29,257 bases of DNA. Source: an uncultured Flavobacteriales bacterium. Lineage in GTDB: Bacteria > Bacteroidota > Bacteroidia > Flavobacteriales_D > Crocinitomicaceae. A program made the translations under genes and the position numbers. The stretch's first letter is position 1. Each line of letters starts with the position of its first letter. Below the pieces are notes generated by a model that saw only the letters and a program-made list of their open reading frames with translations, did no database searches and had not been told where the DNA came from. Where the stretch lies: contig CALEIK010000022.1 in NCBI GenBank assembly GCA_937876195.1, positions 1 to 29,257 of the forward strand, given 5' to 3'. Positions 7,228 to 14,948 of this stretch are shown piece after piece.

Positions 7228-7619
7228 AGTAATGGGGTTGATGAGTTCTCATTGTAATACTCAATTTTGGCAAGAAACATTTCAGCCATTCGTTGACCTT
7301 GCCATTTAGCCCGTTCCGCTTTCTCACCTGCAAATTGCTCATCTATTGTTTCATAAAACAACGTTAACCACTGGTCAAAATGTTCTTTTTGGACGGGTAG
7401 TTTAGCGTGGGGAAGAAAAGGACTTCCATAGTAAGTATGTTTTTCCAATAAAACGGTTTGCCAAAACCGATACATTTTTTCGAGATGTGCGGGCCAGCGG
7501 TCTTGAATTACATTATTGAAAACATCTTTAAGTAATAGATCCTTCTGCACCTTTGTATAAAAGGAGTCGACAAAGATTTTTATGTCATTGAATTCTGTTA
7601 TGTCATTGAACTCTTTCAT
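7224..7619 (-). CDS. group III truncated hemoglobin
   Basis: A 131-residue globin of group III (trHbP) type: FVDSFYTKVQKDLLLKDVFN is helix A/B, RWPAHLEKMYRFWQTVLL is helix E, and YYGSPFLPHAKLPVQKEHFD leads into helix F. Candidate haem-ligand His residues are H71 and H80, and the WLTLFYETIDEQFAG segment is typical. Group III globins are linked to NO and O2 chemistry in bacteria. The gene lies between two membrane-protein genes, overlapping each by four bases. The first residues contain the duplication EFNDITEFNDI from an 18-base tandem repeat, so the second Met-distal part may be the original N-terminus. Regulation by the adjacent Rrf2 protein is expected. Confidence 0.9.
   Translation of the reverse strand: MKEFNDITEFNDIKIFVDSFYTKVQKDLLLKDVFNNVIQDRWPAHLEKMYRFWQTVLLEKHTYYGSPFLPHAKLPVQKEHFDQWLTLFYETIDEQFAGEKAERAKWQGQRMAEMFLAKIEYYNENSSTPLL
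7581..7616 (-). repeat. 18-base tandem duplication at the hemoglobin start
   Basis: Two adjacent copies of TATGTCATTGAATTCTGT (7581-7598 and, with three changes at the end, 7599-7616) extend the N-terminus by six residues in frame. It looks like a recent slippage duplication. Confidence 0.85.
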
Positions 7620-7909
7620 ATTATAAAGCTGATAAGTATGACTAGCGAGCTAATCATTACACTACTGTAAAATGCTGTAAGGCACCATTTCGGTGGTGCT
7701 AAAGCAATAAGTGCGGCATTCGCGCCCATAGTAAATACTGCGCAAAATGACAATAGCAAATAGCTGTCTTGCTTTACTGCAAACATGGCTGCGGCGGAAC
7801 CTAAACAGCTTTGAAAAGTTAACATAATAGCCATGGCTCCATATCGACTTTCTTCGAATTTCGCTGCTTGGTTGTTGAACCAGTTGATTTTGTTTGTTTG
7901 TTCCTTCAT
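7616..7909 (-). CDS. small three-helix membrane protein, unknown function
   Basis: A 97-residue protein with a soluble N-terminus (NKINWFNNQAAKFEESRYG) and three hydrophobic segments at about 25-43, 49-70 and 77-96. Polar or small residues (SCLGSAAAMF, MGANAALIALAPPKWC) sit in the helices, and Cys residues at 35, 56 and 76 lie in or beside the membrane. It leads the operon with the truncated hemoglobin and a second membrane protein, overlapping the globin by four bases. No named family was recognised. The placement, directly under an Rrf2 regulator and an AT-rich dyad, marks it as part of the NO response. A transporter or haem-related role is speculation. Confidence 0.7.
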   Translation of the reverse strand: MKEQTNKINWFNNQAAKFEESRYGAMAIMLTFQSCLGSAAAMFAVKQDSYLLLSFCAVFTMGANAALIALAPPKWCLTAFYSSVMISSLVILISFII

Positions 7910-7915
7910 TTTATA

Positions 7916-7935
7916 GATATTAAGACCTTTATATC
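7916..7935. promoter_or_regulatory. 20-base dyad upstream of the hemoglobin operon (candidate NsrR-type operator)
   Basis: GATATTAAGACCTTTATATC is a palindrome at 16 of 20 positions, ending six bases before the ATG at 7909. An AT-rich dyad of this size fits an Rrf2-family operator. A partial half-site (AATATTGAGG on the minus strand, near 6707-6716) lies before RIC. Confidence 0.45.
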
Positions 7936-7955
7936 CATTATTATTTCAATTTTTT

Positions 7956-8390
7956 TTAGCGTTTCAAAAAAGTTAACCTATCGTTTAATCCGTTTGCCAA
8001 ATCCTTGACAAGGGTAGACTCTAACATAAGTTTTAATTCTTGACGTACTTGAACGAATTTATCATGAATAGGGCACGGCTGTAAATCATTGCATTCCTTC
8101 AATCCTAATCCGCAACCACTATAAATTTTGTCACCATCAATAGCTAGTACAATTTCCTGAAGATTCAAACCCTCCATTTTTCCCTGTGCAATCTCGAAGC
8201 CGCCATTTGGACCTTTTACAGAATGGATTATACCGACTTTCACTAATTCTCCTAGGATTTTTGCGGTAAATGCTTCAGGTGAGTTTATTGCTTCAGCAAT
8301 ATCTCTTATACCTACTCGCCTTTGCAATTGAGATTGATTTGCAATATGCAATGTCGCCTTTATTCCGTATTCGCATGTTTTTGAAAACAT
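7956..8390 (-). CDS. Rrf2-family regulator, NsrR-like
   Basis: A 144-residue Rrf2 protein. The winged helix covers about residues 1-70, with IRDIAEAINSPEAFTAKILG as HTH and SVKGPNGGFEIA as wing. Three cysteines, C93, C100 and C106 (GCGLGLKECNDLQPCPIH), are arranged as in Fe-S-binding NsrR/IscR members. NsrR senses NO through its cluster and derepresses detoxification genes; here the adjacent genes are truncated hemoglobin, RIC, hemerythrin and ferredoxin, so an NO-sensor role is well supported by context. It is on the same strand with 46 bases to the membrane-protein gene. A 7-bp inverted repeat directly before its ATG suggests autoregulation. IscR-like function is less likely because no isc or suf genes are near. 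Confidence 0.85.
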   Translation of the reverse strand: MFSKTCEYGIKATLHIANQSQLQRRVGIRDIAEAINSPEAFTAKILGELVKVGIIHSVKGPNGGFEIAQGKMEGLNLQEIVLAIDGDKIYSGCGLGLKECNDLQPCPIHDKFVQVRQELKLMLESTLVKDLANGLNDRLTFLKR

Positions 8391-8419
8391 TCCTTACCAA
8401 TTTAGAACAAATGTAAGGA
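8391..8419. promoter_or_regulatory. inverted repeat in the divergent promoter region (candidate Rrf2 operator)
   Basis: TCCTTAC (8391-8397) and GTAAGGA (8413-8419) are perfect 7-base arms separated by 15 bases. They lie directly before the ATG of the Rrf2 gene and in the region shared with the divergent cyclo-ligase gene. Autoregulation by the Rrf2 protein is the simplest reading. Confidence 0.45.
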
Positions 8420-8477
8420 TAAAAAATTAATAGTGGATGTTTTTGTCTTTTATTAATTGTAAATTTGATTAAAATTC

Positions 8478-9026
8478 ATGAATCGTATGCAGGAGAAGAT
8501 AAATATGAGAAAACAGATGCTAGATCAACGATCGGAATTGAAGTCGGATACGAAACTTAAGTTCGATAAAATTATCAACGATAAATTAATTGACCATGTT
8601 ATCAGTAGTAATGCCAGGCGTGTACACGTTTATTTACCGATAAAAAATGAGATCAATATTTTTCCGTTTATTAGTTGGCTACTGACCAATGATAGAATTG
8701 TAATAGCTCCGAAGGTATTACCAGAACGAGAACTACAAAATTTGCGATTAAATTCTTTAAGGGAAACGGAAGCGGGTGTTTTTGGAACTTACCATCCGGC
8801 AGGAAATGATATTTATACCGATGAATTTGATTTAATTGTTACGCCTGGACTTGCGTTTGATACTGCAAATAATCGTTTGGGCTATGGTGGAGGGTATTAT
8901 GACAGGTTTTTAATTAAGCATCCATCTACTTTGACAATTGGTATTCACTATCCTTTTCAACTTTTGGATAAGATTCCCATTGAATCACATGATGTTAGAC
9001 TCCATAATTTATTGACTATAACATGA
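8478..9026 (+). CDS. 5-formyltetrahydrofolate cyclo-ligase
   Basis: A 182-residue protein with the hallmark C-terminal block of the family: DLIVTPGLAFD followed by NRLGYGGGYYDRFL (residues about 137-150). It also has the N-terminal RKQMLDQRSEL helix and the VHVYLPIKNEINIFPFISWL region. The enzyme (FAU/YgfA/MTHFS type) converts 5-formyl-THF with ATP to 5,10-methenyl-THF in the cytosolic one-carbon cycle. Length is normal. It is transcribed away from the Rrf2 regulator across 87 bases. In many bacteria this is a core gene, so its presence could mean this stretch is chromosomal rather than cargo. Confidence 0.93.
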   Translation: MNRMQEKINMRKQMLDQRSELKSDTKLKFDKIINDKLIDHVISSNARRVHVYLPIKNEINIFPFISWLLTNDRIVIAPKVLPERELQNLRLNSLRETEAGVFGTYHPAGNDIYTDEFDLIVTPGLAFDTANNRLGYGGGYYDRFLIKHPSTLTIGIHYPFQLLDKIPIESHDVRLHNLLTIT

Positions 9027-9331
9027 TTTTGGACACTTAAATTTATTATGATCAACGTTTTGTTGTAGGTGAGCTAATTTCCGGCATGGATGAATTAGAA
9101 CTGGTTCTTGATGTTTTGAAATTCATATAGAAAAAGGAAATTTTATATCGTTCGAAATTCCACAGGTTATATAGTCTATTAGCCATTTCTTTTAATCATC
9201 ACGCTGAAAACTGATTTCGGAAAATTCAAGTCATTTCACTTGAAAAGGAATAGCTGTTTAAAAATGGATTACCTAAAATAGTGGAATTCTGACACTATTT
9301 TTCATTAAGCAAAAGTAGCTCTACAAAGGGT
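9027..9331. other. 305-base intergenic stretch with gene relics
   Basis: There is no intact gene. It contains a short open frame at 9041-9130 that ends a possible decayed gene, and a 51-base relic of an antiporter gene at 9183-9233. The rest is AT-rich without recognisable structure. Confidence 0.5.
9183..9233 (-). pseudogene. relic of a K+/H+ antiporter C-terminal (RCK_C) domain
   Basis: These 51 bases match 10241-10291 of the intact antiporter at 48 positions. The minus strand reads DLNFPKSVFSVMIKRNG against DLNLPKSVFIVMIKRNG in the gene. Similarity fades on both sides. It is a remnant of a second antiporter copy or of a local duplication. Confidence 0.75.
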
Positions 9332-9889
9332 CTAATTTTCAAACTTGCGAGATGGATTTAAGAAAAATATTTTTAGGTAAATAAAAATCCCCAAGGCCAC
9401 AAGTAATAGTCCAATAATGTTAGTAATTGTCGTGAAAAAACCAATAAAAAGCACCAACATTCCTGTTAGTAGCATCCGCTCAGAATATCTAACCAATTCC
9501 ATTGCTGAAATGCTTTCAATATTCCTTGAGTATTTGTAAAGTTCCTTGTCAATATGGATTTGAGCGATTACAATCCATACAATAGCTATTTTTAAAATGA
9601 GTAAACCGATTGAATTTATTAGCGGGTGATGAAACTTGTCAAGTGGAATGAAAAGGAAATAAAGGTCAGGCAGCAATGAATAAATAACGGTCATAATACC
9701 AAAAACAGAAAATATTATCCAAAAATAACCGCTAACTCTTTTTAACCGATTGTATTCCCTGATTTTATTAATACTGGGTGTTGTTTCAGTTGTTTGTGTA
9801 ACCATTCGGAATTGTTTCCAAAAAACAATTAGCCAAGTTGCTACAAGCATAAAGGCAGGTAAATACATTTGTAAAGTTGGATCCGTCAT
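9332..9889 (-). CDS. integral membrane protein, unknown function
   Basis: I chose the start at MTDPTLQMYLP; an upstream Met adds MFYRKKNKI and overlaps the Usp-like gene. The 185-residue protein has about five hydrophobic segments: one at the N-terminus, one around SGYFWIIFSVFGIMTVIYSL, one in the middle (SIGLLILKIAIVWIVIAQIH), and two near the end (MLLTGMLVLFIGFF, NIIGLLLVALGIFIYLKIFF). No signature residues or named family were recognised. It is last of three adjacent genes with the Usp fragment and the antiporter, which suggests an accessory role in ion transport. This is inference from position only. Confidence 0.6.
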   Translation of the reverse strand: MTDPTLQMYLPAFMLVATWLIVFWKQFRMVTQTTETTPSINKIREYNRLKRVSGYFWIIFSVFGIMTVIYSLLPDLYFLFIPLDKFHHPLINSIGLLILKIAIVWIVIAQIHIDKELYKYSRNIESISAMELVRYSERMLLTGMLVLFIGFFTTITNIIGLLLVALGIFIYLKIFFLNPSRKFEN

Positions 9890-9902
9890 AATTTTATTTT
9901 TT

Positions 9903-10109
9903 TTACGGTAAAACAATCAAAAGGGTTTGTCCTTCGTATTCTAATTCATCAATCAAAAATTTTCTGAATATTGGTCTGGTCAAAAGGCGTAAACCTTTTT
10001 GAACAATCCGCAATTCAGCATTGACCCTTTTGCTCCAATCTAAAGCATACTTTCTTAAGCTGCTCGAATACTCCGAAAGGTCAATAGGAATAATAAATCG
10101 GTTCTTCAT
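9903..10109 (-). pseudogene. truncated universal stress protein (UspA) fragment
   Basis: The first ~36 of 68 codons match the Usp N-terminus: RFIIPIDLSEYSSSLRKYAL then DWSKRVNAELRIVQ, the first beta-alpha-beta unit. Usp proteins have 140-290 residues and an ATP-binding G-x2-G-x9-G(S/T) motif, absent here. The last ~30 residues fit no Usp core, although the LLIVLP ending recalls the last strand, as an internal deletion would produce. The frame is open and the 4-base gap to the antiporter keeps the operon-like arrangement. It is probably non-functional, but a small stable product cannot be excluded. Confidence 0.55.
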
Positions 10110-10113
10110 CCTT

Positions 10114-11589
10114 TTAAGATTGAGTTTTTCTGTTCGTTAGACACTCATTTACTTTCGCAAAATCATCCTGACTATCTGCAAGAATCATTAAAATATCTTT
10201 TGCCCGTAATTCTGTTGAACCACCTGGGCGGATATATTCCCCATTTCTTTTAATCATCACGATGAAAACAGATTTCGGTAAATTCAAGTCAACAATTCGA
10301 TTATTTATAGTCTGAAAATCAGGTAATATTTCAAATTCTTGCATAGATGATTTCGGAAGTTCTAAAATGAGCTTATCTATTTCATTAATTTTTTTTGCTT
10401 TTTCTGGTAAGGCAACCTTGAGCCATTTCGCGACAATGGACAGCGTTGTTCCTTGAATGAGAACTGATGTAACTGATATAAAAAATACAATATTAAAAAT
10501 CATATTTGCTTTGTCAATCCCAGCCAGAAGAGGGTATGTTGCAAATACAATAGGAACGGCACCCCGCAGTCCAACCCAAGAAATGTAAAACCTTCTTCTC
10601 AATTTCATTTTGAAGAAAATCAAACTAATAAAAACGCTTACGGGTCGCGCGACTATAATCAGAAACAATGAGATGAGCATTCCTATTCCAAAATAGGGAA
10701 TTATTTGTGAAGGAAAAACAAGTAGGCCCAACGTAAGGAACAGAACGATTTGCATCAACCAAGCTAAACCGTCGTACATTTTTAAAATGGTTTTCTTGTG
10801 AATCAGGTCTTGATTCCCTAAGTACACAGCACAGATGTAAATGGCAAGAAAGCCATTACCACCAATAGCGTCAGTAGCTGAAAATGTAATGAACATTAAT
10901 GCGATCACCAATACCGGATAAAGTCCCTCAAAGTCTAGTTTTATTTTGTTTATGATGAATTTACTAAGTCTACCAAAGGCAAATCCTGCAATACCTCCGA
11001 CGATCATTTGTTGAAGAAACATTGGAATGATAGACCAGACGGATTGATCCTGATTTATCACCAACGTTAAAAAAGCAATAGTTAAGACATAGGCCATAGG
11101 GTCGTTACTACCACTTTCCAGCTCTAATGTTGGACGTAGATTGGTTTTTAGCGCCAGACTTTTTGCACGCAAAATTGAAAATACTGCTGCCGCATCCGTA
11201 GATGAAACAATAGAACCTAAGAGCATACTTTCATAAATTGTAAAATCAGTAACGAACCAGACAAATGTTCCGAGGGAAACAGCGGTGAGTAAAACACCTA
11301 CGGTTGAGAGTACAATCCCTTCTCGTAGAATTGGCTTTACTGAAGTCCAGCTGGTATCAAGACCACCAGAAAACAAGATGAAGTTCAGCGAAACAATACC
11401 TATGAACTGAGCAATTTGTGGATTATCAAAATTGATTCCGCCAATACCGTCAGTACCTGCCAACATTCCAATTGCTAGGAAAAGTAATAGGGTAGGGACA
11501 CCAAATTTGTAAGAAGTCTTGCCAACAATAATACTTAAGAGAAGTAATAAAGAGCCAACTAGCAGTATATTTTCAATCGTTAAATTCAT
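10114..11589 (-). CDS. K+/H+ antiporter, NhaP2/CvrA type, with RCK_C domain
   Basis: A 491-residue CPA1 cation:proton antiporter with about 12 membrane helices over residues 1-385. It shows VSLNFILFSGGLDT, GSIVSSTDAAAVFSILR and the ion-binding LELESGSNDPMAYVL block, with the N-D pair of this family. Residues about 405-485 form a cytosolic RCK_C/TrkA_C domain (LPKSVFIVMIKRNGEYIRPG and ELRAKDILMILAD). This is the NhaP2 (CvrA) arrangement, which exports K+ or Na+ in exchange for H+ and is gated by ligands at the RCK_C domain. An Usp fragment and a membrane protein follow. A partial second copy of its C-terminal coding survives at 9183-9233. Confidence 0.88.
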   Translation of the reverse strand: MNLTIENILLVGSLLLLLSIIVGKTSYKFGVPTLLLFLAIGMLAGTDGIGGINFDNPQIAQFIGIVSLNFILFSGGLDTSWTSVKPILREGIVLSTVGVLLTAVSLGTFVWFVTDFTIYESMLLGSIVSSTDAAAVFSILRAKSLALKTNLRPTLELESGSNDPMAYVLTIAFLTLVINQDQSVWSIIPMFLQQMIVGGIAGFAFGRLSKFIINKIKLDFEGLYPVLVIALMFITFSATDAIGGNGFLAIYICAVYLGNQDLIHKKTILKMYDGLAWLMQIVLFLTLGLLVFPSQIIPYFGIGMLISLFLIIVARPVSVFISLIFFKMKLRRRFYISWVGLRGAVPIVFATYPLLAGIDKANMIFNIVFFISVTSVLIQGTTLSIVAKWLKVALPEKAKKINEIDKLILELPKSSMQEFEILPDFQTINNRIVDLNLPKSVFIVMIKRNGEYIRPGGSTELRAKDILMILADSQDDFAKVNECLTNRKTQS

Positions 11590-11676
11590 TCTTTTTTATC
11601 TGATTTTCAGCAAATTTACCATTTAATGATATTTACGTAGATCTCTATATATTGGTTAATTAGTGCTATAAAGTCA

Positions 11677-12942
11677 TTATTTTTCCATCTGTGAACTTAT
11701 AAATGGAATTCTTGGTGCTAAAAAATATCCTGTGAGACTTGCAAATAAGATTGGAATAAAATATCCAAATCCAGTTAATGTTGCCAGCAAAATAGTGGTA
11801 CTCATAGGTGTTCTCGTAACACAAGAATTAATTGCGGCCATGCAGCTTACAATTGCTAATGTCATGTTAATTGTAGGAAACAACTGATGAATTATTAAGC
11901 CTAAAGTTGTCCCAACAAAGAATAATGGAATAATAAATCCACCTCGCCAACCAGATGTTACTGTAATGGATATGGCTATGATTTTGAATATTAATATAGT
12001 TACCAAAAATTTTAATGTAAAATTCTCGGTTAAAAGTTCGTTTATTTCGTGATGACCAAAATATCTTGTAAGCGGGAAATAGAATGCAATTAAACCAAGT
12101 AAAACACCTCCAATTAAAGTTTTAATATAAATTGGGATAGGCCTTCTTTCGAAAAGAAACTTAAAAAACTTCGTGCTGAAAATAAATCCCCATCCCATCG
12201 CTGTTCCAATAATTGCAAACAGAACAGCATAGCCAAAATCAAAAATTCCTGAATATTCGTACGCAGATAAATTCCATATTGGACCAAGTCCCAAATGAAT
12301 AATGAAAGCAAATATCAAATAACTAAAGCTGCTTGCTACTAATGCTGGAATAATTGCCTTGTAATATTCAACGGCATGTTTATGATGAAGAATCTCTAAT
12401 GAAAATAAACTACCACCCAATGGAGCACCGAACAAAGCTGTAAAACCCGATGCCATCCCAGCAATACTTAAGGACCTCAATTCTTCTCCTTTAAGTCTAA
12501 ATAACTTTCCTAGCCATGTGCCTGTTGAACCAGTTACTTGAACTAATGGAGCTTCTGGACCGAGACTACCTCCTGATGCTACACATAATAATGATGATAA
12601 AATCATTGAAGGATTATTTTTCGGTTCAAGTTTTCCTTTATTAAAGCGAATGTTATTTACGATTAAATGTATTTCGCCAGGATCGCCAATGAAGTGAATT
12701 ACCAAACCTGCCAAAAGTCCACAAATTGCCATCAATGGAATAACTTGCCATCCATCAAATATTGATAAAGTATGTGTTAAAAATTCGAGTCCGATCCAAT
12801 AAGCTCCCGCTATTAAGCCTCCCAATAATCCGAGTGTCGCCCACAACAAAAAAGACCTGCTAAAAACAAATGGATTAAATCTAACAGGTTGATCTAGAAT
12901 GTTAAGATAAGTTACTATTTTTCGTCTTCGCTTTAATTTCAC
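11677..12942 (-). CDS. ClC-family chloride channel or Cl-/H+ exchanger
   Basis: A 421-residue ClC protein with about ten membrane helices. The signature loop GGSLGPEAPLVQ places the gating-type glutamate at 130 (the G-x-E-x-P motif of the family, here GPEAP). Downstream are APLGGSLFSLEILHHK (helices F-G region) and TSGWRGGFIIPLFFVG, matching the GxFxP motif. A CBS domain is absent. Length is near the bacterial membrane-only form. ClC proteins of this kind carry Cl- or F-; the F--specific CLCF group has a different signature, so Cl- is favoured. It lies next to an antiporter and could share a role in pH or osmotic homeostasis. Confidence 0.87.
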   Translation of the reverse strand: MKLKRRRKIVTYLNILDQPVRFNPFVFSRSFLLWATLGLLGGLIAGAYWIGLEFLTHTLSIFDGWQVIPLMAICGLLAGLVIHFIGDPGEIHLIVNNIRFNKGKLEPKNNPSMILSSLLCVASGGSLGPEAPLVQVTGSTGTWLGKLFRLKGEELRSLSIAGMASGFTALFGAPLGGSLFSLEILHHKHAVEYYKAIIPALVASSFSYLIFAFIIHLGLGPIWNLSAYEYSGIFDFGYAVLFAIIGTAMGWGFIFSTKFFKFLFERRPIPIYIKTLIGGVLLGLIAFYFPLTRYFGHHEINELLTENFTLKFLVTILIFKIIAISITVTSGWRGGFIIPLFFVGTTLGLIIHQLFPTINMTLAIVSCMAAINSCVTRTPMSTTILLATLTGFGYFIPILFASLTGYFLAPRIPFISSQMEK

Positions 12943-13061
12943 TTTTTTCTTTTTTTACTATACTTTTAAACATGACGATTCAATTCTGTCGCGTTAAACC
13001 TGAGTTCAATTATCCTATCAAGTTAAGGTTTTACGACGAGCAATTTCATATCTATACTTTT

Positions 13062-13076
13062 CAACCGTTAGGGTTG
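13062..13076. terminator. weak hairpin after the propeller gene
   Basis: CAACC-GTTAG-GGTTG forms a 5-bp stem four bases beyond the propeller gene's stop on its downstream side. The following bases lack a good T-run on the minus strand, so terminator function is uncertain. Confidence 0.3.
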
Positions 13077-13079
13077 GCT

Positions 13080-13979
13080 TTATTTTATATAATTAAACCT
13101 TAACAAAGTTGGTTCGCCTCCTTTTCCCTCATTGGAAATAAACATGTCACCATTAGGGAGAAATGTAAGACCTTCAGGTTTTGGAAATAATTCACGCGAT
13201 AATAGACGAACATCTTCAACGTTTCCATTTCTATTAAAAATGACCAACAATCCATCTACAGCAGATAAAATATAAAACCTGTCATTAATGGGATGAATAG
13301 CAATACTTGATGGCATGAATTTTAATTTACCTTCTTTAATTTCACCACTCTTCTTGCTTGTTTGAGGGAGCTTGATTTTCTTTTCCGTCATTTTAATGCA
13401 TATGTCATTTATATCAATAATAAGGATAGTAGTATCGATCATTAGTAATGAGTCAAGCCTAAAACCATAAACAAAACGGAGGTCTCTTGTTTCTTTTGAT
13501 TCTTTAATTTTTCCTTTAGCCGCAACTAAAAGCACATTATTTTTTTCATCAAAACACAATCCTTCATTGTTATTGATAGGTATATGTGTATCAAAAGAAT
13601 CTCTTACGGAAGAATTACCCCTTTTGTAATCTTTAACTCTGAAAAGAAAACCATCACTTCGTAACACCCACATATCGTTCCCAACTTTTGTTATACCTTC
13701 ATAGTCCCCGTCTATATAAAAAGTAGAGTGTGATTTGATTTGAGCTTTGTGTAGATTATAAAGGAAAATCATTCCCTTTTCATCCTGAACACAACCAATA
13801 TGCGCAGAGTCAATATCAGTCAAACCAGATATTTCGTAAAGCGTATCAGGTAAGGTATAGCAAGCACTAGGATTTGAAAATTGATAATGATTACCGTGAC
13901 CTTCATGTTCTCCAAAATTTGAAATGAAGGAAAAATGAAAAAGAGACAAAATAAACAACAATAATATTGTTACACGCAT
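13080..13979 (-). CDS. secreted SdiA-regulated/phytase-like beta-propeller protein
   Basis: A 299-residue protein with an N-terminal signal peptide (VTILLLFILSLFHFSFIS) followed by a His-rich stretch (EHEGHGNHYQ) that may bind metal. The core shows a repeated propeller pattern: DGDYEGITKVGNDMWVLRSD, NNEGLCFDEKNNVLLVAAKG, PSSIAIHPINDRFYILSAVD, and EGLTFLPNGDMFISNEG. This resembles the SdiA-regulated (YjiK) and esterase-like phytase families. The protein should be periplasmic or extracellular. Substrate is unknown. It stands alone; about 318 non-coding bases follow before the channel gene. Confidence 0.65.
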   Translation of the reverse strand: MRVTILLLFILSLFHFSFISNFGEHEGHGNHYQFSNPSACYTLPDTLYEISGLTDIDSAHIGCVQDEKGMIFLYNLHKAQIKSHSTFYIDGDYEGITKVGNDMWVLRSDGFLFRVKDYKRGNSSVRDSFDTHIPINNNEGLCFDEKNNVLLVAAKGKIKESKETRDLRFVYGFRLDSLLMIDTTILIIDINDICIKMTEKKIKLPQTSKKSGEIKEGKLKFMPSSIAIHPINDRFYILSAVDGLLVIFNRNGNVEDVRLLSRELFPKPEGLTFLPNGDMFISNEGKGGEPTLLRFNYIK

Positions 13980-14297
13980 AATTTCAAAATTAGTCTTTTA
14001 TTTTTATATTAAATCAATCGACGCAATTCTGTCACAGTTCTCAAATTCCTTATATGGAAATACATTTTGTTTCTGTTGTCAATTTTGTTTTGCCCAAATA
14101 AAAGGCAAAAGCGACCTCAAACGACCCTGTAAGGATCAATACAATCCAGTTCATTGAAGTTTATTATTTATAGATTTTGTCAACTATTTAAAAGCCCTCA
14201 AAATTGGAATAAGTACCTGATGTTTTTTTTCTACTATTGATTTTACAAAACTACGTTAAAAATCAGATTTTGCCCCAACTGCTCACAGGGGTTTGAT
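13980..14297. other. 318-base intergenic stretch
   Basis: No ORF of note. A hairpin lies at 14088-14110, and the start resembles the region at 12966-12990 through a shared CAATTCTGTC. It likely holds the promoter of the propeller gene and the end of the TRIC gene transcript. Confidence 0.4.
14088..14110. terminator. hairpin, possible bidirectional terminator
   Basis: TTTTGCC and GGCAAAA form a 7-bp stem with a 9-base loop, with an A/T run on each side. It lies downstream of the TRIC-type gene. Confidence 0.45.
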
Positions 14298-14933
14298 TTA
14301 TTTTTTGAGCGTTTTACTCTTTATCGGTTGCAATTGTGGTAAATGGATATGGAATTTCACCGCCACCAATCGGAATACGATGACTGTTAATACCGCTATA
14401 ATTTCTGTTACACCTGTTGGAAGACCAAAGAACTTACAACTAAAATATACGCCACCGCCTGCCACACAAGCAATCGCGTAAATGTCTTTTCTAAAGAGTA
14501 GGGGCACATCGTTGAGAAGGACGTCCCTGAATACACCACCGACAGTTCCAGTAATTGTTCCCATCACAATACACACCCAAAAAGGAAGCCCAGCATCCAC
14601 GCTTACGGTGATACCAACGATTGTGAATAAGCCAAGTCCAATTGTATCAAACAAAAACAAGGTGCTTCCCAATTTGAAGAGCTTATCTTTGAATAACAAA
14701 GTGGCCATCAGGGCAACTCCAGTTGTTAGAAAATACTTAGGATCAAGTATCCAAAAGGGCGTTACATCGAGCAACAAATCTCGTGTTGTTCCTCCACCGA
14801 TGGCGGTTACCAATCCAATGATATAGGCCCCAAACCAGTCCATTTGTTTACCTGAAGCAAGTCGGATACCACTGATCGCAAATGCAAATGTGCCAAGTAG
14901 ATCCAAAACGATGGTGAAATTTATGTGTAACAT
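14298..14933 (-). CDS. trimeric intracellular cation channel (TRIC/UPF0126) family protein
   Basis: A 211-residue membrane protein with seven hydrophobic segments and an internal repeat of the family. The first half has LLGTFAFAISGIRLASGKQM and GGGTTRDLLLDVTPFWI; the second has VSVDAGLPFWVCIVMGTITG and GGVFRDVLLNDVPLLF. These paired GGG-x-x-RD(V/L)L motifs define the UPF0126 (YicG-like) proteins, which are homologous to TRIC K+ channels. It lies 15 bases after the dioxygenase gene and ends the operon that begins further upstream. Prokaryotic TRIC proteins conduct monovalent cations; the role here is unknown. Confidence 0.92.
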   Translation of the reverse strand: MLHINFTIVLDLLGTFAFAISGIRLASGKQMDWFGAYIIGLVTAIGGGTTRDLLLDVTPFWILDPKYFLTTGVALMATLLFKDKLFKLGSTLFLFDTIGLGLFTIVGITVSVDAGLPFWVCIVMGTITGTVGGVFRDVLLNDVPLLFRKDIYAIACVAGGGVYFSCKFFGLPTGVTEIIAVLTVIVFRLVAVKFHIHLPQLQPIKSKTLKK

Positions 14934-14948
14934 ATTTCTTCTTCGGGT

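Noticed and set aside
14482..14826. Plus-strand 114-codon ORF
   Set aside because: Antisense to the TRIC gene, low-complexity Pro/Val/Thr composition, no homology pattern.
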